From Viridibacillus soli (GTDB lineage Bacteria > Bacillota > Bacilli > Bacillales_A > Planococcaceae), in the NCBI RefSeq assembly GCF_016612995.1, contig NZ_JAEOAH010000023.1, forward strand, positions 36,570-100,569: a stretch of 64,000 bases of DNA, in the 5' to 3' direction. Made by a program: the position numbers and the translations under genes. A model generated the notes under the pieces. The model was not told the origin of the DNA. It saw only the letters and a program-made list of their open reading frames with translations, and made no database searches. Shown here in pieces: positions 56,041 through 64,000 of the stretch (position 1 is the stretch's first letter; every line of letters starts with the position of its first letter).

Positions 56041-57752
56041 TTCGCATCTAACTCCTCACCAATTGCGCTCCATAATTTACGATGTGTCGCAACATTCTTT
56101 TGACGATCCGTAAATACTTCAATTAAGCGCAGTGGTTTTTCTTTCGGTGCTTGTAACACTTTTGTGAAGTCCTCTTTTGCTTCTACAGCTTTATATTCTG
56201 CTCCGTACATTTGCGCGATATCTTTAAATTCTAGTCCTGAAGGCGTTCCAAACAATTCTTCATAATGAGCTTCCTCTTTAGCTTGCGCTAAATATGAGAA
56301 AATACCACCGCCATCATTATTCATCACAACAATTGTCATATTACAAGCTTGATATCGTGTCGCAATTAAGCCGTTCACATCATGCAAAAATGACAAGTCA
56401 CCGATCAATAAGTAAGTCTCACGCTGTCTTGCAAGCTGTAGTCCAAAGGCAGTCGATACAACACCATCAATTCCATTGGTCCCACGATTCGCAAAAATTT
56501 TTATGTCCTTCGATGTTTTATTGAAAAATGTATCAACATCTCGAATTGGCATGCTGCTACTCGCAAACAAATCGCTCGCCTCCGGTAAATTTGCAAATAA
56601 CGTCGCCGCCATTGCTCCTTCATCCGTTTCTTCAGCTAAATAGCACTCAATATGCTTCGTTGCAATGTCATTTGCAGTCATCCAATCTGCTACATAAGTA
56701 GCATCGCCAGCCGCTTCCACAGCTACATCTTCTAACCAGTCGCTTACATTAGCATGCACATGATGTGTTGCAATCGCTAAAGAATCACGAAACATCGAAT
56801 CCTCATCCACTACGATATAGTTAACAAGCTTAGCCTTGGTTAAAAAAAGCGTAAGCGGTTTTGATACCGGCTGTGCACCAAAGCGAATAACTGTATCAGG
56901 TGCCATTGCAGCTTTAAACGATTCGTTTTTCAAAATAGCATCGTACTGATCAATTATTAAACCCATGCAGTCAGCTGGAATATTCGTACGTAAATGAGAC
57001 AGACTCTCTACAAGAACTGGCCATTTCAGCTGTCGAATAAAGTTCCAGACTGCTTCTAGATCCGTACCTTGATTCATCTCGCCAAATATTAAAAAACCCT
57101 TTTTCACATCATTAATTGCCCCTTCTAACGCTCTAAATGCATTTTTAGAAGGCCGTAACTCAGCTGCATAGCTTTCCACAAAAGTCCCGACTGGTAACTC
57201 TTCTTGGAAATCAATGAGTAAAGGCTCGCGGAATGGTACATTCACTTGTACAGGTCCAGCAGGTGCAGTTGTTGCGATCGAAACGGCACGTGCTATATGA
57301 CGCTCGATAAATGGTAATGTCCCCTTCGAGGTGTCTGGTAATGGGAAATCCACTGACCATTTCACATGCTCACCATATAAATGTATTTGGTCAATGGCTT
57401 GTGGTGCTCCTACTTCACGTAATTCATGTGGACGATCCGCCGTTAATACGATTAATGGCACCCGTGCATAGCTCGCTTCAACAATGGCAGGAAAATAATT
57501 CGCTGCAGCTGTCCCTGATGTACAAACTAACACAACAGGTCGATTACTTGCTTTCGCAATGCCTAATGCTAAAAATGCCGCAGAGCGCTCATCTACTTGG
57601 CGATACATATTGTACTCCTTCGAAGAAGCAAACGCATAGGCAAGTGGTGTCGATCGTGAACCAGGACTAACAACAACATCGCGCGCTCCTGCACCGTATA
57701 ATGACGCCACAAGCTTATAGACATAGCTCGTTAAAGTCGCTTTCTCACTCAT
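56028..57752 (-). CDS. menD: MenD (SEPHCHC synthase)
   Basis: Thiamine-diphosphate enzyme, 574 residues, adding succinic semialdehyde from 2-oxoglutarate to isochorismate. The N-terminal VVSPGSRSTPLAYAF, the ThDP-contact VDERSAAFLALGIAKA and the ThDP motif GDLSFLHDVNGL followed by NNDGGG are visible. It overlaps menF by eight bases and menH by 13 bases, so it is a tightly coupled operon gene. Confidence 0.96.
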   Translation of the reverse strand: MSEKATLTSYVYKLVASLYGAGARDVVVSPGSRSTPLAYAFASSKEYNMYRQVDERSAAFLALGIAKASNRPVVLVCTSGTAAANYFPAIVEASYARVPLIVLTADRPHELREVGAPQAIDQIHLYGEHVKWSVDFPLPDTSKGTLPFIERHIARAVSIATTAPAGPVQVNVPFREPLLIDFQEELPVGTFVESYAAELRPSKNAFRALEGAINDVKKGFLIFGEMNQGTDLEAVWNFIRQLKWPVLVESLSHLRTNIPADCMGLIIDQYDAILKNESFKAAMAPDTVIRFGAQPVSKPLTLFLTKAKLVNYIVVDEDSMFRDSLAIATHHVHANVSDWLEDVAVEAAGDATYVADWMTANDIATKHIECYLAEETDEGAMAATLFANLPEASDLFASSSMPIRDVDTFFNKTSKDIKIFANRGTNGIDGVVSTAFGLQLARQRETYLLIGDLSFLHDVNGLIATRYQACNMTIVVMNNDGGGIFSYLAQAKEEAHYEELFGTPSGLEFKDIAQMYGAEYKAVEAKEDFTKVLQAPKEKPLRLIEVFTDRQKNVATHRKLWSAIGEELDAKWQV

Positions 57753-59130
57753 GTAAATGTCCTCCTAAAGCTCGTAACATCGGGCGTAATTTCACCAATG
57801 TTTCATCGTATTCACTAGCTGGCTCTGAATCGGCCACAATGCCACCACCAGCATATAAAAACGCCTGATCATTAGCTAATAAAGCCGAGCGAATTGCCAC
57901 AGCAAATTCACCGTTACCTTGTGCATCTAACCAACCAATTGGTGCTGCATATAGACCACGATTCATCGGTTCATATTCACGAATGACTTCCATCGCCTTC
58001 ACACGAGGTACGCCTCCTAGAGCTGGTGTTGGGTGCAACGTTTTAACCAACTGTAAAATAGTAGCCTCTTTTTTCATAGGTCCTTCAACCGGTGTAAACA
58101 AATGCTGTATATCTCTAATTTTCAACAACTTAGGTGCATGAGGTATTTCATAGCTTGCACAATTTTCTTTAAATGTTTGTAGAATCATATCTACAACATA
58201 TTGATGCTCCGAGCGATTTTTTTCATCATTTAATAAGCCTTGTCCAAGCAATTCATCTTCTTCCACCGTTTCCCCACGCTTCACAGAACCTGCGACACAT
58301 GAAGAATACGCATACATATCCGAAACCTTCACTAAGCGCTCAGGAGATGCTCCGAAAAATAATTTCCCTTGTTCCTCTAAGCCAAATAAATAACTCTCAG
58401 GCTGCTCCATAATAACTTGTGACAATACATTTGGAGATGATACTTGCTCCTCAAATTGTAGTGCAAGTGAGCGTGCTATGACAACTTTATCCGCTTCTTT
58501 TTGGCGAATTAAAGACGTCACCTTACTAATAGATGCCAAATATTCTTCTTTATATGGCTCATAGCTACTCTTAATTTGTGGCTTCGCATATGTTTTTAAT
58601 GCTTTTACCTGCGCTGTATGAATTAACTCATCACGCTCTTTACGTAAAGCTTCAAGCGCGTCCACGGTGTTTTCTTCATCTGTGATTAAATGAATGCTCA
58701 CATAAGCTTGATCATTTCGCATCACAAGCTGATATGTTGCCACAGCAAAAAAAGCTTCTGGGAAGCCTGTCCATTCACCCGATACTTTATTTTCCGTATC
58801 AAATGTAAAGCCACCAAACAAAATTGGTTGTAAATTATGTTCATCATTAACCACATTTTGCGTTAACCTTTTCCATTGCTGTTCAACATCATCAAATCTT
58901 TGTTCTTTTGCATTGCTTGTAATGGTATGAGCTTGACCCAAGCCTACAAGCGTAAATGTTTTTTCACGATTTTGCCAAAAAAATCGTTGTCCAGCAAATG
59001 ATTGCTCACCTGCTTCAAAAAAGGTGAGCGCTGACAATCGACTTACTTCTATTGTTTCTGTATGAAAATGTAATATCGATTGATCCGTTTCAATTCGGTC
59101 GCCGGTTGTTGCTGACAACTTCCGATTCAT
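57745..59130 (-). CDS. menF: Isochorismate synthase MenF
   Basis: Chorismate-binding enzyme, 461 residues from the chosen start, converting chorismate to isochorismate as the first step of menaquinone synthesis. The family core includes YLFGLEEQGKLFFGASPERL, GSVKRG, and PTPALGGVPR, ending with YAGGGIVADSEPASEYDET. The ATG at 59130 has GGAGGG eight bases upstream; the longer frame to 59175 does not. It leads the men operon. The alternative, a siderophore-pathway EntC-type enzyme, is unlikely given the neighbours. Confidence 0.94.
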   Translation of the reverse strand: MNRKLSATTGDRIETDQSILHFHTETIEVSRLSALTFFEAGEQSFAGQRFFWQNREKTFTLVGLGQAHTITSNAKEQRFDDVEQQWKRLTQNVVNDEHNLQPILFGGFTFDTENKVSGEWTGFPEAFFAVATYQLVMRNDQAYVSIHLITDEENTVDALEALRKERDELIHTAQVKALKTYAKPQIKSSYEPYKEEYLASISKVTSLIRQKEADKVVIARSLALQFEEQVSSPNVLSQVIMEQPESYLFGLEEQGKLFFGASPERLVKVSDMYAYSSCVAGSVKRGETVEEDELLGQGLLNDEKNRSEHQYVVDMILQTFKENCASYEIPHAPKLLKIRDIQHLFTPVEGPMKKEATILQLVKTLHPTPALGGVPRVKAMEVIREYEPMNRGLYAAPIGWLDAQGNGEFAVAIRSALLANDQAFLYAGGGIVADSEPASEYDETLVKLRPMLRALGGHLHE

Positions 59131-59345
59131 GAAAATTCCCTCCGTCAACGGATTCCACCAATTACTGGAATCCACTCGTACATACTTAAATATCCTATAC
59201 TATCATACATCTTTCTCGCCGATTCGGCACTTCATTTGCAATGTTCTATCGCAATTTTTACGCACTTTCGCCAATAATTTACAAAGAAATCCAATACAAC
59301 AAATATATAAACCTCAATATAGCTTGTGTCATGATGTTTTACCTA

Positions 59346-59368
59346 TTAACATATATTGTATATGTTAA
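59346..59368. promoter_or_regulatory. Palindrome in the menF/59446 divergent region
   Basis: TTAACATATA and TATATGTTAA form perfect ten-base arms around TTG, located between two divergent genes. This looks like an operator for a dimeric regulator; which gene it serves is unknown. The rest of 59131-59445 shows nothing further. Confidence 0.5.
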
Positions 59369-59445
59369 CTACCATGCTTGAGTGATGAATTAAAATCGAC
59401 ATGAACATGAGAGTTAAAGACACTAGAAGAAAAGGGGTTATCACT

Positions 59446-60414
59446 ATGGGAAAACACTTTGGTAACAAGCCACTAAAGACATTATTTATAAAATTAAAAC
59501 GAAAACTGTTGAAAAAGCCACTTATCACGGCGGGCCTTGCAATTGCCTTCTTTTGCTTTTTAGTAAGTAGTGCCACTATTTCTCCTGTAATGGCTAATGG
59601 TGTAAAGAAATTAGCTCCTATTCAATTGGATTTGAATGGCACTAGCTTGACAACGGAAATTTTTGAAACCCTAGACAAACTCGGTTATTCAGTCGACAGT
59701 GCAGGACACATGACGAATCCTTATACGATAACTGTTTCTCTTAATTCAACTAAAGAAGAATTGAAAAAAGAAAAACTAATCATCACAAAACAAATAGAAA
59801 AGATTCTTGCGAAACGTCACATTGATAATTATAAAATTGAAATTGAACAATCTAGAAAATCCCCTCCAAATGAGACGTCTAAAAGTAAAGAAATCAATAA
59901 AAAAAGGATGAACATATTCCCTGTCATTTCAAAAACCATGAAAAAATTCGGTTATGATACATTGGGCATTGGATATAATAATGATGTAATCAGTATATAT
60001 TTACCTAATACTGAGAAGAGAAAAAAGGCTATTAAGCAAGCTGTAGAAAAAGCGTTAATGAAGGAAAAGTTTGAATTTAAAAAAGTTGAATTTAACCTGT
60101 ATAACGAATCAAAAAGATTACAAGAATCGAGATGGAGTTCAATTATAAGCATTATATCTGATAATCTTATTGGGAAAAGTGATTACAAACTAAAAGGCGT
60201 AGGCTATAGAGTAAAGGATGGAAAAACTTACATTTCTTTAAATACGGGGTTAGACAACTCTAAGGATAAAGCTGAAAATGTCGCTTATTTAAAAGAGTCT
60301 TTCGAGAAATTTTTCGCCTTAAATTCAACTAAAGAACAGATAAAAAAAGACACATATGAACTTATTATTTATGGTAAAAACAAACAAGTGCTAGTAAAAA
60401 TAAAAAAGGATTAA
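59446..60414 (+). CDS. Membrane-anchored protein of unknown function (DUF4030-like?)
   Basis: 322 residues: basic N-terminus with one hydrophobic segment (about residues 27-50, signal or anchor), then three repeated lysine-rich segments of about 85 residues. Each has a predicted strand-helix pattern, e.g. IFETLDKLGYSV, TMKKFGYDTLGIGY and later ISDNLIGKSDYKL. The layout recalls Bacillus DUF4030 proteins, from memory only. The ATG at 59446 lies eight bases after AAGGGG. Probably extracytoplasmic; function unknown. Confidence 0.7.
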   Translation: MGKHFGNKPLKTLFIKLKRKLLKKPLITAGLAIAFFCFLVSSATISPVMANGVKKLAPIQLDLNGTSLTTEIFETLDKLGYSVDSAGHMTNPYTITVSLNSTKEELKKEKLIITKQIEKILAKRHIDNYKIEIEQSRKSPPNETSKSKEINKKRMNIFPVISKTMKKFGYDTLGIGYNNDVISIYLPNTEKRKKAIKQAVEKALMKEKFEFKKVEFNLYNESKRLQESRWSSIISIISDNLIGKSDYKLKGVGYRVKDGKTYISLNTGLDNSKDKAENVAYLKESFEKFFALNSTKEQIKKDTYELIIYGKNKQVLVKIKKD

Positions 60415-60445
60415 TTTTTATTTTGCAAACAGTTTTAAAATAGTA

Positions 60446-60480
60446 AAAAACGTCATGAAATTACTTCATGACGTTTCTTT
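60446..60480. terminator. Bidirectional terminator
   Basis: Stem AAACGTCATGAA/TTCATGACGTTT between converging genes. Confidence 0.9.
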
Positions 60481-60484
60481 ATGC

Positions 60485-61423
60485 TTACTTTTGCATTTTT
60501 TTCACGTAAGATAAAAAGTTATTACTTGCAATACCTTTCACTTCATCTTCAGAAAAATGTTCTTGCAACTTCCCTATCAAATTTTGAGCCTGAGATGCAT
60601 TATGCAAATTCTCCACAAAATAGGGAATACCATCAAAATCAGAGCCAATCCCTAAATGCTCAACACCCACAACATCTGCTAAATGGATAAAATGTTGAAT
60701 AAACGCATCCATTGTAACTGATTTATCTCCATCCACAATAAATCCAGGATAATAAACTAAATGGATATGACCACCTTGTTCTATAAGAGCCTTTGCTTGC
60801 TCATCCGTTAAATTACGGGGATGATCACATAATGCACGTGCATTCGAATGGCTAGCAATAATGTGGTTAGCTATCGGTAGTAGATCCCAAAATCCTTGCA
60901 TATTTAAATGTGAAACATCTATCAGAATGTCACGCTCATTTAATAAAGCTAATACCTCTTTTGCAAAATCCTTCAAACCTAAATTAGGGTCATTTTGTGC
61001 ACCATAAGCAACTGCATTCTCATTATTCCAAGTGAGCCCTACTAGTTTTACGCCAGCGTCCAATATCGCCTGTAATTTGAATAAATCCGCTCCGATGGCA
61101 TCACAACCTTCTAAACTAAGAATAGCCCCAATTTCGCCATCTTGAAGCCTTTCTAGCTGATGCCAATCTGTTATATGTACCATTTCAGGATTTGGTGCTA
61201 ATACCTGCGTTTGAAATAATTCAATCTGACGAATCGCCTCTAAATATTTTCTACTTTGCGGCACTGTCTCATCGACGAAAATTGCAAATACTTGAACCTT
61301 TACTTTGCCTTTCTTCAAACGGTCCAAATTTGCCTGTAATTGTGGTGCATTTTTAAAATCTAATGGTTCTTCAGCATCCGACATTTTAAACAACACATCA
61401 CAATGCAAATCAATAATATCCAT
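60485..61423 (-). CDS. Membrane dipeptidase (M19 renal-dipeptidase family)
   Basis: Zinc dipeptidase, 312 residues. Metal ligands: H7 and D9 in IDLHCDV, the bridging glutamate in LSLEGCDAIG, and histidines in DVSHLN and ASHSNARAL. The C-terminal GSDFDGIP is typical. No signal peptide is seen, so it is probably cytosolic in this organism. Ribosome site GGAGG precedes the ATG. Often acts on D- or L-Xaa dipeptides; specificity is unknown. Confidence 0.93.
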   Translation of the reverse strand: MDIIDLHCDVLFKMSDAEEPLDFKNAPQLQANLDRLKKGKVKVQVFAIFVDETVPQSRKYLEAIRQIELFQTQVLAPNPEMVHITDWHQLERLQDGEIGAILSLEGCDAIGADLFKLQAILDAGVKLVGLTWNNENAVAYGAQNDPNLGLKDFAKEVLALLNERDILIDVSHLNMQGFWDLLPIANHIIASHSNARALCDHPRNLTDEQAKALIEQGGHIHLVYYPGFIVDGDKSVTMDAFIQHFIHLADVVGVEHLGIGSDFDGIPYFVENLHNASQAQNLIGKLQEHFSEDEVKGIASNNFLSYVKKMQK

Positions 61424-61468
61424 ATGTCGTACCTCCTAAAGCTATCTGCTTGCACATATTATACATTG

Positions 61469-61639
61469 TTACGAACCTTCAGCATAATATGTCTTTTTCG
61501 ACTTTTGGAATACTTGTGTACACAATATCAGCGCCAACAATACTGCTATTGCTGCAGTTGATCATGCAATTAAATAAATCCAGTTACCAAAAGAAGAAAC
61601 ACCAATTCCACTAAGCGATAATGAATATTTCTTCCACAT
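61469..61639 (-). pseudogene. Collapsed MFS-transporter remnant
   Basis: A single 57-codon frame with an internal TGA (61562-61564) encodes an MFS-like N-terminus (SLSGIGVSSFGNWIYLIA) directly followed by a last-helix-like segment (AIAVLLALILCTQVFQ) and a basic tail. It looks like a transporter gene that lost its middle by internal deletion and is now dead. AAGG precedes its ATG. Confidence 0.6.
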
Positions 61640-61808
61640 CCTTATGTATACACCTCTTAGTTGTTAATCGAATGATGCAACTATCATTAACTTCTTAAAC
61701 ACTCTATTTACAATAAAAACTATATTTCCCCATTATACATTTACTAAATATTTATAATTGCTCCTAATAAATTCATATAATTGTCATCTCTATTGAGCAC
61801 AATAGAAA

Positions 61809-61830
61809 TGGAACTGCATCTCTACAGTCC
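61809..61830 (-). terminator. Weak terminator after the DksA-type gene
   Basis: Stem GGACTG/CAGTTCC with a short T stretch on the minus strand. Confidence 0.4.
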
Positions 61831-61840
61831 CATCCTAACA

Positions 61841-62332
61841 TTATTCTATTTGATCTCCTGGTGAATCTGAAGAACCAAAAGATTCTACTTCTAAAAAGCT
61901 GTCCTCATAATCAACAATCGCTCTTGTATCATTTACAGGCTGTGCTGTAGAAGCATTCAACACTTCTTCTTCAACAGGTCTGTCTGTTGGTAACTTATCA
62001 TCTGGTGCATGTTCAACACATGTTAAAGCAGTTGGCATTACTTCCAATCGACCAAATGGAATGTCTTCTCCACATTCGCTACATTTTCCATAAGTACCAT
62101 CATCTATGGCATGTAATGCGGCCTGGAGTTTTTCCATTTCCACATCATTATGATCTTCAATTGCCATTTCTGTAACCTGATCAGTTAAATCAGTCGCTTT
62201 ATCTGCAGGGTGATTGTCATAATTGGATAACTCCGTTGATTCTGGGAGCTCATGTGTATATTTTCTTTCCTGTAAAACAAATAATTCTTTCACCATCTGA
62301 TTTTTTAAACTTTGAAAATTTTGATTCGTCAT
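61841..62332 (-). CDS. TraR/DksA-type zinc-finger protein (YteA-like)
   Basis: 163 residues. An N-terminal helical region is followed by a zinc finger with cysteines in CSECGEDIP and a later TCVEH (fourth ligand probably histidine), and an acidic tail. This is the YteA/YocK group of Bacillales proteins related to DksA. It may affect RNA polymerase or sporulation, but that is not established. Ribosome site GGGAGG upstream of the ATG. Monocistronic. Confidence 0.85.
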   Translation of the reverse strand: MTNQNFQSLKNQMVKELFVLQERKYTHELPESTELSNYDNHPADKATDLTDQVTEMAIEDHNDVEMEKLQAALHAIDDGTYGKCSECGEDIPFGRLEVMPTALTCVEHAPDDKLPTDRPVEEEVLNASTAQPVNDTRAIVDYEDSFLEVESFGSSDSPGDQIE

Positions 62333-62393
62333 TTTATTCCTCCCATCAATATAACCTATCTATAATTATTTCCTACTTTTTTTAAATCAAACA

Positions 62394-62424
62394 TAAAAAA
62401 GAGCACTGCTATTTGCAGTACTCT
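62394..62424 (-). terminator. Terminator at the MerR stop codon
   Basis: Stem GAGTACTGC/GCAGTGCTC followed by six T on the minus strand. Confidence 0.85.
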
Positions 62425-63193
62425 AATTACTCTTCCCTGTATAGATTAAAATGGCATCTCTCAAGAGTTTCGCTATTCCCGGTTGCTCAATATCATAGTA
62501 GCTAGTAAAACGTTCATCTGCTACATACATTTCGGCAAGTCCCGCATGTGCCTCTTTACTATACTGTGGCCAATAATACATCAACCAGCGCTTATGCGTA
62601 TCCGCAGCACGCTGAGCGATCTCACTATCTGCTTGCCCATCTGCCATTGCTAGCTTTAATAAATCTTTCACTTCTTGCTCTAAAGCTTGCACCTCTTCAT
62701 ATTGCAGTTCTGTCATCTGTTGCACTTTTTTATTTGAAGCATCAACAGTACCATCCCCGTAATTTAGGCGAATCTCTTGCCCATATTGCTGTTCATTATC
62801 TGCAATCATATTATTCTTGAATCCTTCAAATTTTTCTTTATTTGACATTTGAACTCCTCCATTCATAGCATCAATTGTTTTGTTTACCGTCGTAATCATG
62901 ACGTCCAACTGCTGACGTTTCATCATTAAAGCCTCATGATGCTCCGCCAAAGCTCTCTTATAGTCAAAGTCTTCAGCAGTCACCATCTCTTTAATAACTT
63001 CTAATTTAAAGCCTAATTCACGATAAAATAAGATCTGCTGTAATAAATCAACCTCCGCTTGCCCATATATCCGATAACTAGAAGAATTAACCCGCGCAGG
63101 CTTCAATAATCCAATATCATCATAATAACGTAGCGTCCGCGTACTAACACCCGACAATTTTGCAAGCTTCTGAATTGTAATCTCTATCGCCAT
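62423..63193 (-). CDS. MerR-family regulator with TipAS domain
   Basis: 256 residues. The MerR helix-turn-helix is at residues 7-27 (LAKLSGVSTRTLRYYDDIGL), with an RIYG wing and long coiled coil to about 115. Residues about 135-255 form a TipAS-type ligand domain (YGQEIRLNYGDG and RWLMYYWPQYSKEAHAGLAEMY), which binds thiopeptide antibiotics or other drugs in relatives. The ribosome site is GGAGG. The gene has its own MerR-type promoter, suggesting autoregulation. Confidence 0.9.
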   Translation of the reverse strand: MAIEITIQKLAKLSGVSTRTLRYYDDIGLLKPARVNSSSYRIYGQAEVDLLQQILFYRELGFKLEVIKEMVTAEDFDYKRALAEHHEALMMKRQQLDVMITTVNKTIDAMNGGVQMSNKEKFEGFKNNMIADNEQQYGQEIRLNYGDGTVDASNKKVQQMTELQYEEVQALEQEVKDLLKLAMADGQADSEIAQRAADTHKRWLMYYWPQYSKEAHAGLAEMYVADERFTSYYDIEQPGIAKLLRDAILIYTGKSN

Positions 63194-63209
63194 TCACCTC
63201 CATACTACT

Positions 63210-63240
63210 ACTATATAGATTGACGTAACGTCAAGGTCAA
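63210..63240 (-). promoter_or_regulatory. MerR-type promoter with 19-bp spacer and palindrome
   Basis: On the minus strand TTGACC, a 19-base spacer, then TATAGT. The spacer contains the perfect palindrome TTGACGTTACGTCAA (63220-63234). Over-long spacers with a palindrome are the hallmark of MerR-activated promoters, so the regulator very likely controls itself. Confidence 0.85.
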
Positions 63241-63498
63241 CACTATATTAAATAAAAAAAGCCTAGTAACAGCAAATAGCCTTTACTTAGATTCACAACT
63301 ACTTTCATTCATTATCACCTTCGAAATCGATTACCTGACCGTAGCTTTAAATAAGCCATATAATCAAAACGTGCTAATTTCTTCAGCCAATAAGCTTCTT
63401 CTACTATTGCAGAATCTTATATACACCATATTATGTATGAAAAAGCACTCCTTCATAGATTATCTACTAACATATTTATAAAAGTTAAAAGAGCAAAA
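63241..63498. other. Gap between the MerR gene and tRNA operon
   Basis: About 260 bases with no gene or feature I can support. Confidence 0.4.
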
Positions 63499-63540
63499 CA
63501 AAAAACCTTTAGAATCAATATTGATTCTAAAGGTTTTTTA
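63499..63540. terminator. Terminator of the tRNA operon
   Basis: Stem AACCTTTAGAATCA with its complement and T runs on both strands, just downstream of tRNA-Glu. Confidence 0.9.
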
Positions 63541-63544
63541 AGTA

Positions 63545-63616
63545 TGACCCCTACGGGATTCGAACCCGTGTTACCGCCGTGAAAGGGCGGTGTCTTAACC
63601 GCTTGACCAAGGGGCC
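63545..63616 (-). tRNA. tRNA-Glu (TTC)
   Basis: 72-base cloverleaf, anticodon TTC in loop CTTTCAC, T-arm GGTTCGAATCC. The CCA end is not encoded, unlike the other tRNAs in this operon. Confidence 0.95.
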
Positions 63617-63620
63617 TATA

Positions 63621-63711
63621 TGGCGGAGAAGGAGGGATTTGAACCCTCGCGCCGCTTACGCGACCTACACCCTTAGCAGGGGCGCCTCTTCAGCCACTTG
63701 AGTACTTCCCC
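63621..63711 (-). tRNA. tRNA-Ser (GCT)
   Basis: Class II tRNA with a long variable arm, anticodon GCT in loop CTGCTAA, encoded CCA. Confidence 0.95.
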
Positions 63712-63714
63712 ATA

Positions 63715-63789
63715 TGGCTCCGAAGGTAGGACTCGAACCTACGACCGTCCGGTTAACAGCCGGATGCTCTACCACTGAGCTACTTCGGA
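63715..63789 (-). tRNA. tRNA-Asn (GTT)
   Basis: Anticodon GTT in loop CTGTTAA, acceptor TCCGAAG/CTTCGGA, encoded CCA. Confidence 0.95.
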
Positions 63790-63799
63790 AAAATTTTAA

Positions 63800-63876
<77 letters not shown>

Positions 63877-63884
63877 ATAAAAAT

Positions 63885-63958
63885 TGGAGCGGGTGAAGAG
63901 AATCGAACTCTCATCATCAGCTTGGAAGGCTGAGGTTTTACCACTAAACTACACCCGC
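63885..63958 (-). tRNA. tRNA-Gly (TCC)
   Basis: Anticodon TCC in loop CTTCCAA, acceptor GCGGGTG/CACCCGC, encoded CCA. Confidence 0.95.
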
Positions 63959-63962
63959 ATCA

Positions 63963-64000
63963 TGGTGGGTCAGGACGGAATCGAACCGCCGACACTTAGA
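63963..64000 (-). tRNA. 3' end of a tRNA, probably tRNA-Phe
   Basis: T-arm GCGGTTCGATTCCGTC, acceptor end TGACCCACCA with encoded CCA. The anticodon is beyond the window; the TGTCGGCGGTTCGATTCCGT stretch is what B. subtilis tRNA-Phe has, which is the only basis for the name. Confidence 0.65.

Overview
The window looks like chromosome from a low-GC Bacillales in the Planococcaceae, probably a Lysinibacillus or Solibacillus relative. This rests on AT-rich DNA, AGGAGG-type ribosome sites and long local synteny with the yt- region of Bacillus subtilis: ytnP-trmB, ytzE, ytzG, ytgP, ytfP, leuS, ytqAB, ytpA, ytoA, metK/pckA, ytmA, ytkD, dps, ytjA and the men operon. The genus is inferred from memory of protein sequences and was not tested.

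Region by region. Bases 1-8100 hold ytnP (cut by the window edge), trmB, a lipid-kinase-like gene with a NERD-like partner, dat, an orphan secreted beta-helix protein, pepV and ytzE. Bases 8200-15760 hold ytzG-ytgP, ytfP, two small membrane proteins and leuS with its leucine T-box. Bases 15760-16340 are non-conserved and carry a lipoprotein remnant and a 21-bp tandem repeat. Next come scoAB, a YttB-like MFS transporter, ytqAB and the bpsAB type III polyketide pair. Three paralogous sodium/amino-acid symporters with shared palindromes and decayed transposase scraps fill 23.7-29.8 kb. Then follow ytpA (catalytic serine missing), ytoA, pcp, metK behind a SAM riboswitch, divergent pckA, a membrane-anchored Lon-type protease, ytmA, ytkD, and metE behind a cobalamin riboswitch.

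Bases 42.6-49.9 kb hold small genes, a thiD/HMP-transporter pair, a broken two-heme cytochrome gene interrupted by a 500-bp insertion, dps, ytjA and a Zur-boxed zinc-binding lipoprotein. Bases 49.9-52.6 kb hold an ABC exporter with a LytTR regulator fused to a degenerate ABC ATPase. The operon menF-menD-menH-menB-menE follows (menC is not in the window). Then come a secreted protein of unknown function, a membrane dipeptidase, a decayed MFS gene, a DksA/TraR-type zinc-finger protein and a MerR/TipAS regulator. A tRNA operon (Phe?-Gly-Ile-Asn-Ser-Glu, minus strand) runs off the right edge.

Functional links. Methionine/SAM supply is under two riboswitches (SAM for metK, B12 for metE). Menaquinone synthesis is an intact five-gene overlapping operon. 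ThiD with an NCS1 permease suggests pyrimidine salvage for thiamine. The least explained items are the 500-bp insertion carrying a 56-residue membrane protein, the FTGNF/KLPVK tandem repeat, the structured 3' element at 22.5 kb and the serine-less YtpA.
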